From: Deltaproteobacteria bacterium
Lineage (GTDB): Bacteria > Desulfobacterota > Desulfuromonadia > Desulfuromonadales > Geopsychrobacteraceae
Assembly (NCBI GenBank): GCA_024280335.1
Contig: JAJRQI010000030.1
Coordinates: forward strand, 1 to 64,000
Reading direction: 5' to 3'
Length of the DNA: 64,000 nt
Part shown: positions 34,998 to 43,165 of the stretch, in pieces
Layout of the letters: each line of letters starts with the position of its first letter
Numbering within the stretch: position 1 is the first letter of the stretch
Notes under the pieces: model-generated
What the model saw: the letters and a program-made list of their open reading frames with translations, nothing else
Databases searched by the model: none
Told to the model about the DNA's origin: nothing
Program-made: the position numbers and the translations under genes

Positions 34998-35102
34998 GTT
35001 GCTCCAACCTTTAGATAAATTCATAAACCGGATCTTAACGGCGACAGGGATTAAACAAATCTGCACTGAAAAAGCAGGGGTTCGGAGGGGACTGAAAGTC
35101 CC

Positions 35103-35257
35103 TTAAAATCAAAGTCGAAGATCGTCATCCTCGCGAATGCGGGGATCCACGCCTCATAAAGCCACTGGATTCCCGCCTGCGCGGGAATGACAAAATGGGT
35201 AGCAACTGAAAGTCTTGGACTAAAATCCATAGTTTTTACTAGCATGATGGAACAATA
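35103..35257. repeat. 155-bp palindromic repeat, copy 2 (inverted)
   Basis: The reverse complement of this stretch matches 22409-22563 over its whole length with few mismatches, including the GTCATTCCCGC palindrome and conserved flanks. Placed in opposite orientation about 12.5 kb apart, the two copies could support inversion of the DNA between them. Confidence 0.75.
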
Positions 35258-35288
35258 AAAAACATGATGCAGGTCAATTCAGACTGGA

Positions 35289-36329
35289 TCAGCGACAATC
35301 CTGATATTCCACCAGCTCGCCGGCCTGGGTCCGGATCAACAGCCGCTCCCCCCGTTGCTCGATATATTCCGGCAGCAGCGGCACCTTGCCCTTGCCGCCC
35401 GGCAGGTCGATCACGTAATGGGGGGATGCCAATCCCGACAGCGGGCCGCGTAACGCTTTAACGATCTTTAAACCGGTCGCTATCGGGGTGCGGAAATGCG
35501 CGGTGCCGCAGGCCAGATCCATCTGATGCAGATAGTAGGGCTTGACGCGGATTTTCAGCAGACCGCGGAACAGTTCGCTGATGGTTTGCGGATCATCGTT
35601 GACACCCCGCAGCAGCACCGTCTGGTTGCCGAGCGGGATCCCGGCATCGGCCAGTTTTGCACAGGCCGCGCTCGCCGCTTCGGTAATCTCACGCGGATGA
35701 TTGAAATGGGTGTTGATGTAGAGCGGCGCAAAGCGTTTCAGCAGGGCGCAGAGTCGGTCGGTGACCCGTTGCGGCAGCGTCACCGGAATCCGGCTGCCGA
35801 TGCGGATCATCTCAACATGGGGGATGGCGTGGATGCGGTCGAGCAGATCGCCGAGCACCGGATCGGGCAACAGCAGCGGGTCGCCGCCGGAAAGAATCAC
35901 GTCGCGGATTTGCGGGGTGGCGGCGATATAATCGATCCCCTCGCGCAGTTCACGAAAACTCAGGCTCATGCTGCTGCAACCGACCTTGCGTTTGCGGGTG
36001 CAGAATCGGCAGTAGGTAGCGCAGCTGCCTGAGACCAGAAATATCGCCCGGTCGGGATAGCGATGAATCACCGCCGGAACCGGCGATAGGTTTTCTTCAC
36101 CGAGCGGATCGGTCAGACCCTCGGCGTTCAGTTCACGCACATCCGGCACGCACTGCCGCCAGATCGGGTCGTCGACCGCTTCGATCAAATCCAGATAATA
36201 ACGGCTGATCCTCAGCGGATAGCGGGCCGCAACCGCTTCGAGCGGAGTCGCATCGATGGCAAACAGCTCCGTAAGCTGCTGCGGTGTCGTCACGCACTCT
36301 TTCAGTTGCTGCTGCCAGGCTTCCTGCAT
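35289..36329 (-). CDS. KamA/EpmB-family radical SAM protein (lysine 2,3-aminomutase-like)
   Basis: The 346-residue protein has the radical SAM cluster CATYCRFC (Cys103, 107, 110) and the PLP/substrate region typical of the 2,3-aminomutase family. Its length matches EpmB, which makes beta-lysine for EF-P, rather than the larger catabolic KamA. No epmA or efp is adjacent, and the EF-P paralogue in the window (efpL) has arginine at the modified position. The start codon overlaps the stop of the MauE gene. Confidence 0.8.
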   Translation of the reverse strand: MQEAWQQQLKECVTTPQQLTELFAIDATPLEAVAARYPLRISRYYLDLIEAVDDPIWRQCVPDVRELNAEGLTDPLGEENLSPVPAVIHRYPDRAIFLVSGSCATYCRFCTRKRKVGCSSMSLSFRELREGIDYIAATPQIRDVILSGGDPLLLPDPVLGDLLDRIHAIPHVEMIRIGSRIPVTLPQRVTDRLCALLKRFAPLYINTHFNHPREITEAASAACAKLADAGIPLGNQTVLLRGVNDDPQTISELFRGLLKIRVKPYYLHQMDLACGTAHFRTPIATGLKIVKALRGPLSGLASPHYVIDLPGGKGKVPLLPEYIEQRGERLLIRTQAGELVEYQDCR

Positions 36330-36769
36330 CAGTTCTTATCCGCCGGTTGCAGTCGATAACGCAGCAGCCAGGTGGAAACCAGCAGCAACAGCAGACCGGC
36401 ATCCCGCCACAGCGCCGCCAACGGGCTGGTTTTGCTCTCTGCTCCTGGGTTGAAACAGCCGCAGTCAATGTCGATGCCGCGCACGATCAATGACGTCAGC
36501 GCCAGCATAAAGACCAGATTCAGGCCGAACAACACCACCACCGCCGGGCGCACCCGCTTGTTGAGCAGCAGCAGGAGACCGCAGAGCAGCTCCAGATAAG
36601 GCAGGGTCGCCGCCACCAAATAGTTCCAGGCGTAGGGCAGGATCTGGTAGTTTGCGACCTGCCCGGCAAAAGCGATCGGATCGGTGCCCTTGAGCACTCC
36701 GGCATAGATAAAAACCGCCGCCAGCAGCAGACGGCTGAGATGATAAACCGGTTTCGCCAGGCGTGTCAT
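36329..36769 (-). CDS. MauE/DoxX-like redox membrane protein
   Basis: This protein of 146 residues has four membrane helices and a conserved DIDCGCFN pair of cysteines near residue 93-100, as in MauE-type proteins linked to disulfide or sulfur redox. The ATG at 36769 overlaps the end of the rhodanese gene, and the gene ends inside the KamA start. The context (rhodanese next door) suggests sulfur transfer or cysteine redox at the membrane. The exact role is unknown. Confidence 0.7.
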   Translation of the reverse strand: MTRLAKPVYHLSRLLLAAVFIYAGVLKGTDPIAFAGQVANYQILPYAWNYLVAATLPYLELLCGLLLLLNKRVRPAVVVLFGLNLVFMLALTSLIVRGIDIDCGCFNPGAESKTSPLAALWRDAGLLLLLVSTWLLRYRLQPADKN

Positions 36770-37305
36770 TCGGCTCCCTCCCGCAGCGCTCGTCCGGCAT
36801 CGCGCCACTCTGGATAGCCCCCTTCAAACACCCGGACAGCCACAAAACCCTCCTTGAGCAGGATAACGCCGAGGTCGAAAGAATCGGGGCAACCGAAGCC
36901 GTTGCAATAGGCGACCAATGCCGTCTCTTTCGGCACCGTTGCGATAAAATCGGCCAGCCGCTGCGCCACTTCGCCGAGCGGCAGAGAGACCGCCCCGGCC
37001 AGGTGCGACTTGACGTAAGCATCACTGTTGCGTGCATCGATCAACAAAGCACCTTCCGCCAGCAGTTCGTCCAGTTCATCCAGCTCAATCGGATCGGGAT
37101 AGGCAACCACAGCCGCTGAGGAGACCGCCTTATCGCCGGCGGTTGGAGGCGTCGTCAGCTTTGGCACGGCAACCGTTTTACCGGTAAATGCATTCATCAC
37201 CATCGAGTAATTCAAGCTCAAACCGACCGCCGCCGCAAAGCTGCAGATAATCAGCGCCTCCAGCAAAATTCGCCGCAGGGTCGGACTGAGATGAAGATCA
37301 CTCAT
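36766..37305 (-). CDS. Membrane-anchored rhodanese-domain protein
   Basis: The 179-residue protein has one N-terminal membrane helix (about 12-35) and a rhodanese domain with the active-site cysteine Cys134 in YCNGFGC, after DARNSDAYVKSHLAGAVSLP. It should bind or transfer persulfide sulfur. It overlaps slyX by 8 bp and the MauE gene by a few bases, so this is a tight operon. The side the domain faces was not determined. Confidence 0.8.
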   Translation of the reverse strand: MSDLHLSPTLRRILLEALIICSFAAAVGLSLNYSMVMNAFTGKTVAVPKLTTPPTAGDKAVSSAAVVAYPDPIELDELDELLAEGALLIDARNSDAYVKSHLAGAVSLPLGEVAQRLADFIATVPKETALVAYCNGFGCPDSFDLGVILLKEGFVAVRVFEGGYPEWRDAGRALREGAE

Positions 37306-37492
37306 CCGGCGATTCCTCCAATGCGGGCGACATGGTGCTGATCATCTCGCGCAACCGTAGATTATCGCGGCCCAGCCGATCGATACGCCGGTTGCAGTCG
37401 GTGACAACCTCGTTCAATTCATCGACCAGTTGAGCCTGATGGCTGAAACGGATTTCGAGTTCGGTGATACGGTCTTGCAGTTCGTCACTCAT
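37298..37492 (-). CDS. slyX: SlyX family protein
   Basis: The 64-residue protein is a charged coiled coil with ELEIRFSHQAQLVDELNEVV and RLGRDNLRLREMI, matching the SlyX family, whose function remains undefined. The ATG at 37492, preceded by GGAG, is preferred over a start five codons upstream. It is the first gene of the minus-strand operon with rhodanese, MauE and KamA genes. Confidence 0.8.
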   Translation of the reverse strand: MSDELQDRITELEIRFSHQAQLVDELNEVVTDCNRRIDRLGRDNLRLREMISTMSPALEESPDE

Positions 37493-37555
37493 CGGTCTTG
37501 ACTCCATTTAATCGGCGGTGGATAAAATCGCTTTATTTTCAACTAATTAGAATGA

Positions 37556-37675
37556 ATCTCCAGCCTAACCCTTCTCCATGAGGGAGAAGGTGGCCGAAGG
37601 CCGGATGAGGGGGGGGTATTGCTGCCGTTTCCCCCCTCACCCTAACCCTCTCCCTCAGGGAGAGGGGACACATTC
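37556..37675. repeat. CCTAACCC / CCCTCACCC intergenic repeat
   Basis: CCCTTCTCCATGAGGGAGAAGG and CCCTCTCCCTCAGGGAGAGGG are two hairpins separated by GGCCGGATGAGG...CCCCTCACC. This is a widespread proteobacterial intergenic element. It fills most of the 37493-37857 gap between slyX and the SCO gene. No gene is seen there. Confidence 0.6.
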
Positions 37676-37857
37676 AGCGCATAGCTGAAGATTCGTTCTA
37701 ATCAGGTTATTTTATATCCCGCCCGCCGCTTCTTGCCAACACCCTTTTCCTCATCTAAAATTTCAGGGGGATGATTTACAAATACAGAGTGAAGCAGTAG
37801 GCTGTTCCAGTGGTTTTCAATGATGCTTTAAATACAATTGGTGCAAAAGAGGGTTTA

Positions 37858-38664
37858 ATGCTGCGCAGCCTGCCGATTCTGCTTTTCTTCTCCCTGCTGT
37901 CTGCTCTCCCCGGGCGGGCGGAAGACAGCCCCCATCAGCACGATAAAATGGCGATGCCGACGGCGCAGGACAAGGTTGAGCTGCGAGAACAACTGGGGTC
38001 GCTGCTGCCGCTGGATGTTCCATTTTACACTTCTGCCGGTGAACAGGTCCAGTTGCGGCAACTGATCGACCGGCCGACATTGATCGTGCCGGTTTACTAC
38101 CAGTGCCGCAATGTCTGCAATTTCCTGCTCGGGGGACTCGCCAGGGTGCTGCCCGAGATCCGACTGCAGGCGGGAGAAGACTACAATATTATCGCTTTCA
38201 GCTTTGATTCGAGCGAAACTCCGCAGCTGGCGGCACATAGTAAAAAGACCTTTCTGACCGCCATTCAGGCCCCTTTCCCGGCTGACTCCTGGCATTTCCT
38301 AACCGGGTCGCAGGAGAGTATCCGCAAGATCACCGACAGCGCCGGTTATTATTTTAAAAAGCAGGGGGATGACTTTCTCCACCCGATTGCTGCCTTCGTC
38401 GTCACCGCCGACGGCAAAATAGTCCGCTACCTGACCGGCCAGCGGTTTGTCCCGCTTGATGTGACCATGGCCCTGCTGGAAGCGAGTGAAGACCGGATCG
38501 GCACCCCGCTACGCAAGGCACTTGAATTCTGTTTCAGCTACGACCCGCAAGGGCGAAAATATGTTTTCAACCTGCTGCGGGTCAGCGGCACAGTGATCCT
38601 GTTGACCCTCGGCAGCTTCCTGACCTATCTGATTTTCTGCGGCAGAAGAAAGAAGAAACGATGA
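37858..38664 (+). CDS. SCO1/SenC copper chaperone for cytochrome oxidase
   Basis: The 268-residue protein has a signal or anchor sequence, the thioredoxin-like SCO fold with the copper-binding CRNVC (Cys83, Cys87) and His175 in DDFLHP, and a C-terminal membrane helix (about 240-262). It delivers copper to the CuA centre of subunit II. It is the first gene of the oxidase operon and overlaps ctaD by 4 bp. AGAGG precedes the ATG. Confidence 0.85.
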   Translation: MLRSLPILLFFSLLSALPGRAEDSPHQHDKMAMPTAQDKVELREQLGSLLPLDVPFYTSAGEQVQLRQLIDRPTLIVPVYYQCRNVCNFLLGGLARVLPEIRLQAGEDYNIIAFSFDSSETPQLAAHSKKTFLTAIQAPFPADSWHFLTGSQESIRKITDSAGYYFKKQGDDFLHPIAAFVVTADGKIVRYLTGQRFVPLDVTMALLEASEDRIGTPLRKALEFCFSYDPQGRKYVFNLLRVSGTVILLTLGSFLTYLIFCGRRKKKR

Positions 38665-40286
38665 GCGAAACCACCTCCCGTTACGGCGGCTTTTTCCAGG
38701 AAAGTCCCCGCCCCGGCATCCTCGGCTGGCTGCTGTCGACCGATCATAAGCGAATCGGCATCATGTATCTGTGCTGTATTACCACTATGTTCATCGTCGG
38801 CGTCTGCCTGGGGCTGGCGCTGCGGCTGGAATTGTTTGCGCCGGGGCCGACCATCATGGGTGCCCAGACCTACAATGCTACATTCACGGTGCACGGGGTG
38901 ATCATGATCTTCCTCTTCATCATCCCGAGCATCCCGGCGGCCTTCGGCAACCTGCTGCTGCCGATCATGATCGGTGCGCGGGATGTCAGTTTCCCGAAGC
39001 TCAACCTACTCTCCTGGTACTGTTATATCGCCGGCGCGATTCTCGCCGTATTTGCCATTTTCAGCGGCGGCGGCGCGCCCGACACCGGTTGGACCTTCTA
39101 CGTCCCGTTCAGCACCCAGACCACCACCAACGTCAACCTGGCGGTGATGGCGGCCTTCATGCTCGGCTTCTCCTCGATCCTCACCGGCATCAACTTCGTC
39201 ACCACCATCCACCGGCTGCGGGCCAAAGGGATGGGCTGGGGACGGCTGCCGCTGTTCGTCTGGACCCTCTACTCCACCGCCTGGATTCAGGTGCTGGCGA
39301 CACCGATGCTGGCTATCACCCTGGTGCTGGTGCTGATGGAGCGGGTCCTCGGCGCCGGGCTGTTCGATGCGGCCAAGGGCGGTGATCCGATCCTGTTTCA
39401 GCATCTGTTCTGGATCTATTCACACCCGGCGGTCTACATCATGATCCTGCCGGGGATGGGAGTCATCTCCGAAGTGATCCCGACCTTCGCCCGCAAGCCG
39501 CTGTTCGGCTATTGGGCGATGGCGCTGTCGAGCCTGGCGATCGCTTTTGCCGGTTCGCTGGTCTGGGCCCATCACATGTACGCCAGCGGCATGAGCGACT
39601 TCTCGATCATGATTTTTTCACTGCTGACCTTCATCGTCGCCATCCCCAGCGCGATCAAAATTTTCAACTGGGTTTCAACCCTCTACAAGGGTTCAATCCA
39701 GCTGGCCCCGCCGATGCTGTTTGCCCTCTCCTTCCTCTTTCTGTTTGCCATCGGCGGCTTGGGCGGACTGGCTCTGGGTGCGGCGGCCAGCAACATTCAC
39801 CTGCACGACACCACCTTTGTCGTCGGCCACTTCCATTACACCATGTTCGGCGGCACCGGCTTCGCCTTCTTTGCCGCCCTGCACTACTGGCTGCCAAAGT
39901 TCACCGGACGCATGTACAAACACAAACCGGCGGTGATCGCCTGGGCGCTGATGTTCGTCGGCTTCAATGTCACCTACATGGCGATGCAGGCAGTCGGTAT
40001 CCAGGGGATGCCGCGTCGCTACTACGATTATGTCCCTGAATTCACCACCCTGAATCAGGTGGCGACGGTCGGCTCCTGGGTTCTTGCCTTGGGGCTGATA
40101 ATCATGTTCGTCAATCTGTGGCAGGGGATTCGTCACGGCAGGCCGGTCGGCAACAACCCCTGGGGCGGCACCACCCTAGAATGGCAGGTGCCCTCACCGC
40201 CGCCGCTGGAAAACTTCGGCGCAGAAGACCCGGTGGTCACCAAAGGTCCCTACGATTTCAAAGGAGTGGTCGCCGATGACTATTGA
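38661..40286 (+). CDS. ctaD: Cytochrome c oxidase subunit I (A2-type aa3)
   Basis: The 541-residue membrane protein carries the low-spin heme ligands His78 and His392, high-spin heme ligand His390, and CuB ligands His255, His304 and His305. Tyr259 is the cross-linked tyrosine. The D-channel end reads YSHPAVY (253-259): Glu is absent and Tyr-Ser takes its place, the mark of A2-type heme-copper oxidases. It catalyses oxygen reduction to water at the membrane. It overlaps ctaE by 11 bp. Confidence 0.95.
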   Translation: MSETTSRYGGFFQESPRPGILGWLLSTDHKRIGIMYLCCITTMFIVGVCLGLALRLELFAPGPTIMGAQTYNATFTVHGVIMIFLFIIPSIPAAFGNLLLPIMIGARDVSFPKLNLLSWYCYIAGAILAVFAIFSGGGAPDTGWTFYVPFSTQTTTNVNLAVMAAFMLGFSSILTGINFVTTIHRLRAKGMGWGRLPLFVWTLYSTAWIQVLATPMLAITLVLVLMERVLGAGLFDAAKGGDPILFQHLFWIYSHPAVYIMILPGMGVISEVIPTFARKPLFGYWAMALSSLAIAFAGSLVWAHHMYASGMSDFSIMIFSLLTFIVAIPSAIKIFNWVSTLYKGSIQLAPPMLFALSFLFLFAIGGLGGLALGAAASNIHLHDTTFVVGHFHYTMFGGTGFAFFAALHYWLPKFTGRMYKHKPAVIAWALMFVGFNVTYMAMQAVGIQGMPRRYYDYVPEFTTLNQVATVGSWVLALGLIIMFVNLWQGIRHGRPVGNNPWGGTTLEWQVPSPPPLENFGAEDPVVTKGPYDFKGVVADDY

Positions 40287-40875
40287 ACATCGTGACGATA
40301 CCGGCGCCCGCTTCGGCATGTGGCTGTTCCTCTACACCGAAGTGATCCTGTTCAGCGGTCTGTTTATCCTCTATGCGATTTCGCTGAGCAAGTTCCCCGA
40401 GCAGTTCTCCGCCGCCAGCCACAAATTGAATATCTACTTTGGCACCGTCAATACCCTGGTGCTGCTGACCAGCAGTCTGACCTTTGCCCTGGCGGTCAGT
40501 GCCATCCAGATGGGGCGGAAAAAGCAGTGCCTGCGCTTTTGCTGGGCAACCATCGGCCTGGCAGTGGTCTTTCTGATCAACAAGTACTTCGAATGGTCGG
40601 CAGAAATCGCTCACGGCATCTACCCAGGGTCGGAGACACTGGCCGAAATGGGACCGGGGATCACCAGCTTTTTCAATCTCTACTATCTCACCACCGGGTT
40701 GCACGGACTGCATGTTTTGATCGGCGCAACCCTGATCGCCGTGGTTGCCGTACTGACTGTCAAAGACCGGGTCACCAGCGATCGCTACACCCTGTTGGAG
40801 AACAGTGCCCTCTACTGGCACCTGGTCGATCTGGTCTGGATTTTTGTTTTTCCGCTCTACTATCTGATTCTGTGA
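40276..40875 (+). CDS. ctaE: Cytochrome c oxidase subunit III
   Basis: The 199-residue protein has five predicted membrane helices, short for subunit III and typical of the bacterial type. Conserved features include FGMWLFLYTEVILF and TTGLHGLHVLIG, ending in SALYWHLVDLVWIFVFPLYYL. It stabilises subunit I and its oxygen path. AAGGAG lies before the ATG within the end of ctaD. Confidence 0.92.
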   Translation: MTIEHRDDTGARFGMWLFLYTEVILFSGLFILYAISLSKFPEQFSAASHKLNIYFGTVNTLVLLTSSLTFALAVSAIQMGRKKQCLRFCWATIGLAVVFLINKYFEWSAEIAHGIYPGSETLAEMGPGITSFFNLYYLTTGLHGLHVLIGATLIAVVAVLTVKDRVTSDRYTLLENSALYWHLVDLVWIFVFPLYYLIL

Positions 40876-40882
40876 GGTGACC

Positions 40883-41167
40883 ATGAGCGAGCAGACACAC
40901 AAAGCGGTCCCCTACCGGACCTTTATTCTGATCTGGGTTGCCCTGCTGACGCTGACCCTTACCACCGTCGCCGTCTCGCGGATCGACCTGGGCGCCTTGA
41001 ATATCTGGGCAGCGCTGCTGATCGCCTCGCTCAAGTCGAGTCTGGTGATCTTTGTCTTCATGCACCTGCGGCAGGAATCGAAACTGTTCAAGCTCGGCCT
41101 GACGGCGATGCTGGTGATTCTGGCGGTCTTCATCGGCCTGACCTTTACCGACGTTCTCTACCGTTGA
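40883..41167 (+). CDS. ctaF: Cytochrome c oxidase subunit IV (prokaryotic)
   Basis: The 94-residue protein has three membrane helices and the motifs FILIWVALLTLTLTTV and LIASLKSSLVIFVFMHL of prokaryotic subunit IV. It is an accessory small subunit of the oxidase. The ATG at 40883 is used. A GTG two codons earlier is part of its GAGGTG binding site. Confidence 0.88.
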   Translation: MSEQTHKAVPYRTFILIWVALLTLTLTTVAVSRIDLGALNIWAALLIASLKSSLVIFVFMHLRQESKLFKLGLTAMLVILAVFIGLTFTDVLYR

Positions 41168-41180
41168 TAGGGAGATTTTT

Positions 41181-42095
41181 GTGAACCTACCGACCAATCC
41201 GACCGCCCAGGCGGTCGATAGTGTGCTGATCTATATCTTCGGGTTTTCTCTGATTCTGTTGTTAGGGATTACCGTCGTGACGCTCTATTTCGTCATCAAA
41301 TACCGGCGTTCCAAGTACCCGGAGCCGACCTCAGAGGTGCACGGCAATTTCTGGCTGGAGACCGTCTGGACCGTCTTGCCGACCATCATCGTGCTGACCA
41401 TGTTCTGGTACGGCTGGACCAACTATCTCGGCCTGCGCAACGTTCCCGAAGGGGCGATGGAAATCAAGGCCACCGCGCGCATGTGGTCCTGGCAGTTTGA
41501 ATATCCCGACGGCCGCAAAGAGCGCAAGCTCTACGTTCCGGTCGGTACGCCGATCAAGATAACGATGACTTCCGTCGATGTGCTGCACAGTTTTTTCGTC
41601 CCCGCCTTCCGGATCAAGCGCGACACGGTTCCGGGGATGGAAAGCAGGGTCTGGTTCGAAGCGACCGAGCCGGGCAGTTACGACATCTTCTGCGCCGAAT
41701 ACTGCGGTGTCGGTCACGCCGATATGATGACCAGTGTCGAGGCACTCAGCGTTGCGGATTACGCCGCCTGGCTGAAGCCGGCAGCAGAGGTCACGGCAGC
41801 TCCGCCGAAACTGGAGGGTCGCCAACTGCTGGAGGAGTACGGCTGCCTCGGTTGTCACTCGGAAGACGGCAGTCAGTTGGTCGGGCCGAGCTTCAAAGGG
41901 ATTGGTCAGCGGAAAGTGCGGATCGATCGCGATGGAACCGATGAACTGATCAAGGTCGACCGCGACTACCTGATTCGCGCCATCAAGGAGCCGTCAGCCG
42001 ATATCGTCGAAGACTATCCGCCGATCATGCCGGCCGGCGACTATCTGTCGGACGAAGAGATTGATGCGATTGTGGAGCACCTGTTGAAGCAATGA
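41181..42095 (+). CDS. ctaC: Cytochrome c oxidase subunit II with fused cytochrome c domain
   Basis: The 304-residue protein has two N-terminal helices, a CuA domain with His136, Cys171, Cys175, His179 and Met182 (CAEYCGVGHADM), and a C-terminal cytochrome c domain with CLGCH (222-226) and a late PPIMPAG methionine. It accepts electrons from cytochrome c through its own heme, as in caa3 oxidases. The GTG start has GGGAG in front. Its stop overlaps the ctaB start as ATGA. Confidence 0.93.
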   Translation: MNLPTNPTAQAVDSVLIYIFGFSLILLLGITVVTLYFVIKYRRSKYPEPTSEVHGNFWLETVWTVLPTIIVLTMFWYGWTNYLGLRNVPEGAMEIKATARMWSWQFEYPDGRKERKLYVPVGTPIKITMTSVDVLHSFFVPAFRIKRDTVPGMESRVWFEATEPGSYDIFCAEYCGVGHADMMTSVEALSVADYAAWLKPAAEVTAAPPKLEGRQLLEEYGCLGCHSEDGSQLVGPSFKGIGQRKVRIDRDGTDELIKVDRDYLIRAIKEPSADIVEDYPPIMPAGDYLSDEEIDAIVEHLLKQ

Positions 42096-42979
42096 AAAAG
42101 GATCATCAAAGGCGGGCGACCCGACGGGTCGCCCCTACAGATATGGTTTGTGTCGAGGCTGGAGTGATCCGTTGGCACGCTTTTGGGCACTGGTTGAACA
42201 TCCTGCGCCGCCTCAGCCGCACTGAGCTGTCGGTCATGGTCGCGCTCTCTGGCTTAGCGGGGGTTCTGTTCGCTGGCGGGAGTTGGCAAACGGCACTACC
42301 GGTGACTGCCGGTATCTGGCTATTAGCGGCCGGCTGTTCGGCGCTCAATCAGTGGCAGGAGCAGGATCTTGATGCACGCATGCAGCGCACCCATCTGCGG
42401 CCGCTGCCGACCGGTGAGTTAAGCGGGTCGGCAGCCTTAACACTGAGTCTCGGTTGGCTGACCAGCGGAACGCTGCTACTGAGTAGCTGCGGCAGCAAAC
42501 CGCTACTGCTCGGCCTGCTGGCGGTGATCTGGTACAACGGCATCTATACCCCGTTGAAGCGCCGCACCACCTTTGCCGCGCTGCCCGGCGCGGTCTGCGG
42601 AGCGCTGCCGCCGCTGATCGGTTGGTCTGCCGCCGGCGGTTCACTGCTGGCGCCACACATCATGATTCTTGCCGGAACCCTGTTCCTCTGGCAGATTCCG
42701 CACACCTGGCTGCTGCTCTGTCACTATCGAAGTGATCTGCAACGCAGCGGCCTGCCGAACCTGTTCGAGCGGATCTCGACCGATCAACTGCTGCGCATCA
42801 ACAACTGTTGGCTGGTCGCCCTCGGCCTCTGCTACCTGCTGTTTCCGCTGTTCGACCTGATCGCCAGCCAGTTCCTGGCAACGCTTTTTATTTGCGGAAT
42901 TGCATCGTTTGCCGTCTTCATCGGCCATGAAGCAAAAAAGAGGCCTCCCGGATCACTCCGAAACGCCTCTTTCATCTGA
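42092..42979 (+). CDS. ctaB: Protoheme IX farnesyltransferase (heme O synthase), frame ends early
   Basis: This UbiA-family membrane prenyltransferase adds farnesyl to heme B for heme A synthesis. The signature ALNQWQEQDLDARMQRTHLRPLP contains the Asp-rich site. The annotated frame starts at an ATGA overlap with ctaC, but its first codons (RRATRRVAPT) are translated palindromic repeat, so a start at 42143 is an alternative. It ends at 42979 after KKRPPGSLRNASFI. In the -1 frame the expected last helix (RLFHLTNLSMALLLLVLIID) continues to a stop at 43038. Confidence 0.85.
   Translation: MKKDHQRRATRRVAPTDMVCVEAGVIRWHAFGHWLNILRRLSRTELSVMVALSGLAGVLFAGGSWQTALPVTAGIWLLAAGCSALNQWQEQDLDARMQRTHLRPLPTGELSGSAALTLSLGWLTSGTLLLSSCGSKPLLLGLLAVIWYNGIYTPLKRRTTFAALPGAVCGALPPLIGWSAAGGSLLAPHIMILAGTLFLWQIPHTWLLLCHYRSDLQRSGLPNLFERISTDQLLRINNCWLVALGLCYLLFPLFDLIASQFLATLFICGIASFAVFIGHEAKKRPPGSLRNASFI
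42106..42137. repeat. GGGCGACCC palindrome inside the 5' end of ctaB
   Basis: GGGCGACCCGACGGGTCGCCCC followed by TACA matches the right arm of the repeat at 18310-18400. Inserted just after the overlapping ctaC stop, it either adds about ten residues to the ctaB N terminus or shifts initiation downstream, and a hairpin here could reduce translation coupling. Confidence 0.6.
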
Positions 42980-43038
42980 CCAATCTGTCGATGGCCCTGC
43001 TGCTGTTGGTTCTGATTATTGACAATTTCCCCCGCTGA
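42934..43038 (+). other. Candidate -1 frameshift site and out-of-frame ctaB 3' end
   Basis: In the ctaB frame the codons GCA AAA AAG form the heptamer A AAA AAG (42934-42940), the most efficient bacterial -1 slippery sequence. Slipping gives EASRITPKRLFHLTNLSMAL and on to TGA at 43036-43038, restoring the conserved last membrane helix. An 8-bp stem AAAGAGGC/GCCTCTTT begins at the site. A lost A in an A7 run, by mutation or sequencing error, would look the same. Confidence 0.6.
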
Positions 43039-43165
43039 TTCCCCCGCGGTCAGAAGAGTATAAGGTTTCGGATCAATCGACTGCTGAAAAAACTGCCTGC
43101 TAAATACCATCCGGATAGTGGTAGCCTTCTTCGCACTGATGTCGCTCGGCTAAGATCGTAACAGT

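Noticed and set aside
42979-43165. Separate small gene after ctaB
   Set aside because: The helix-like coding seen here is the -1 continuation of ctaB, not an independent gene with its own start.
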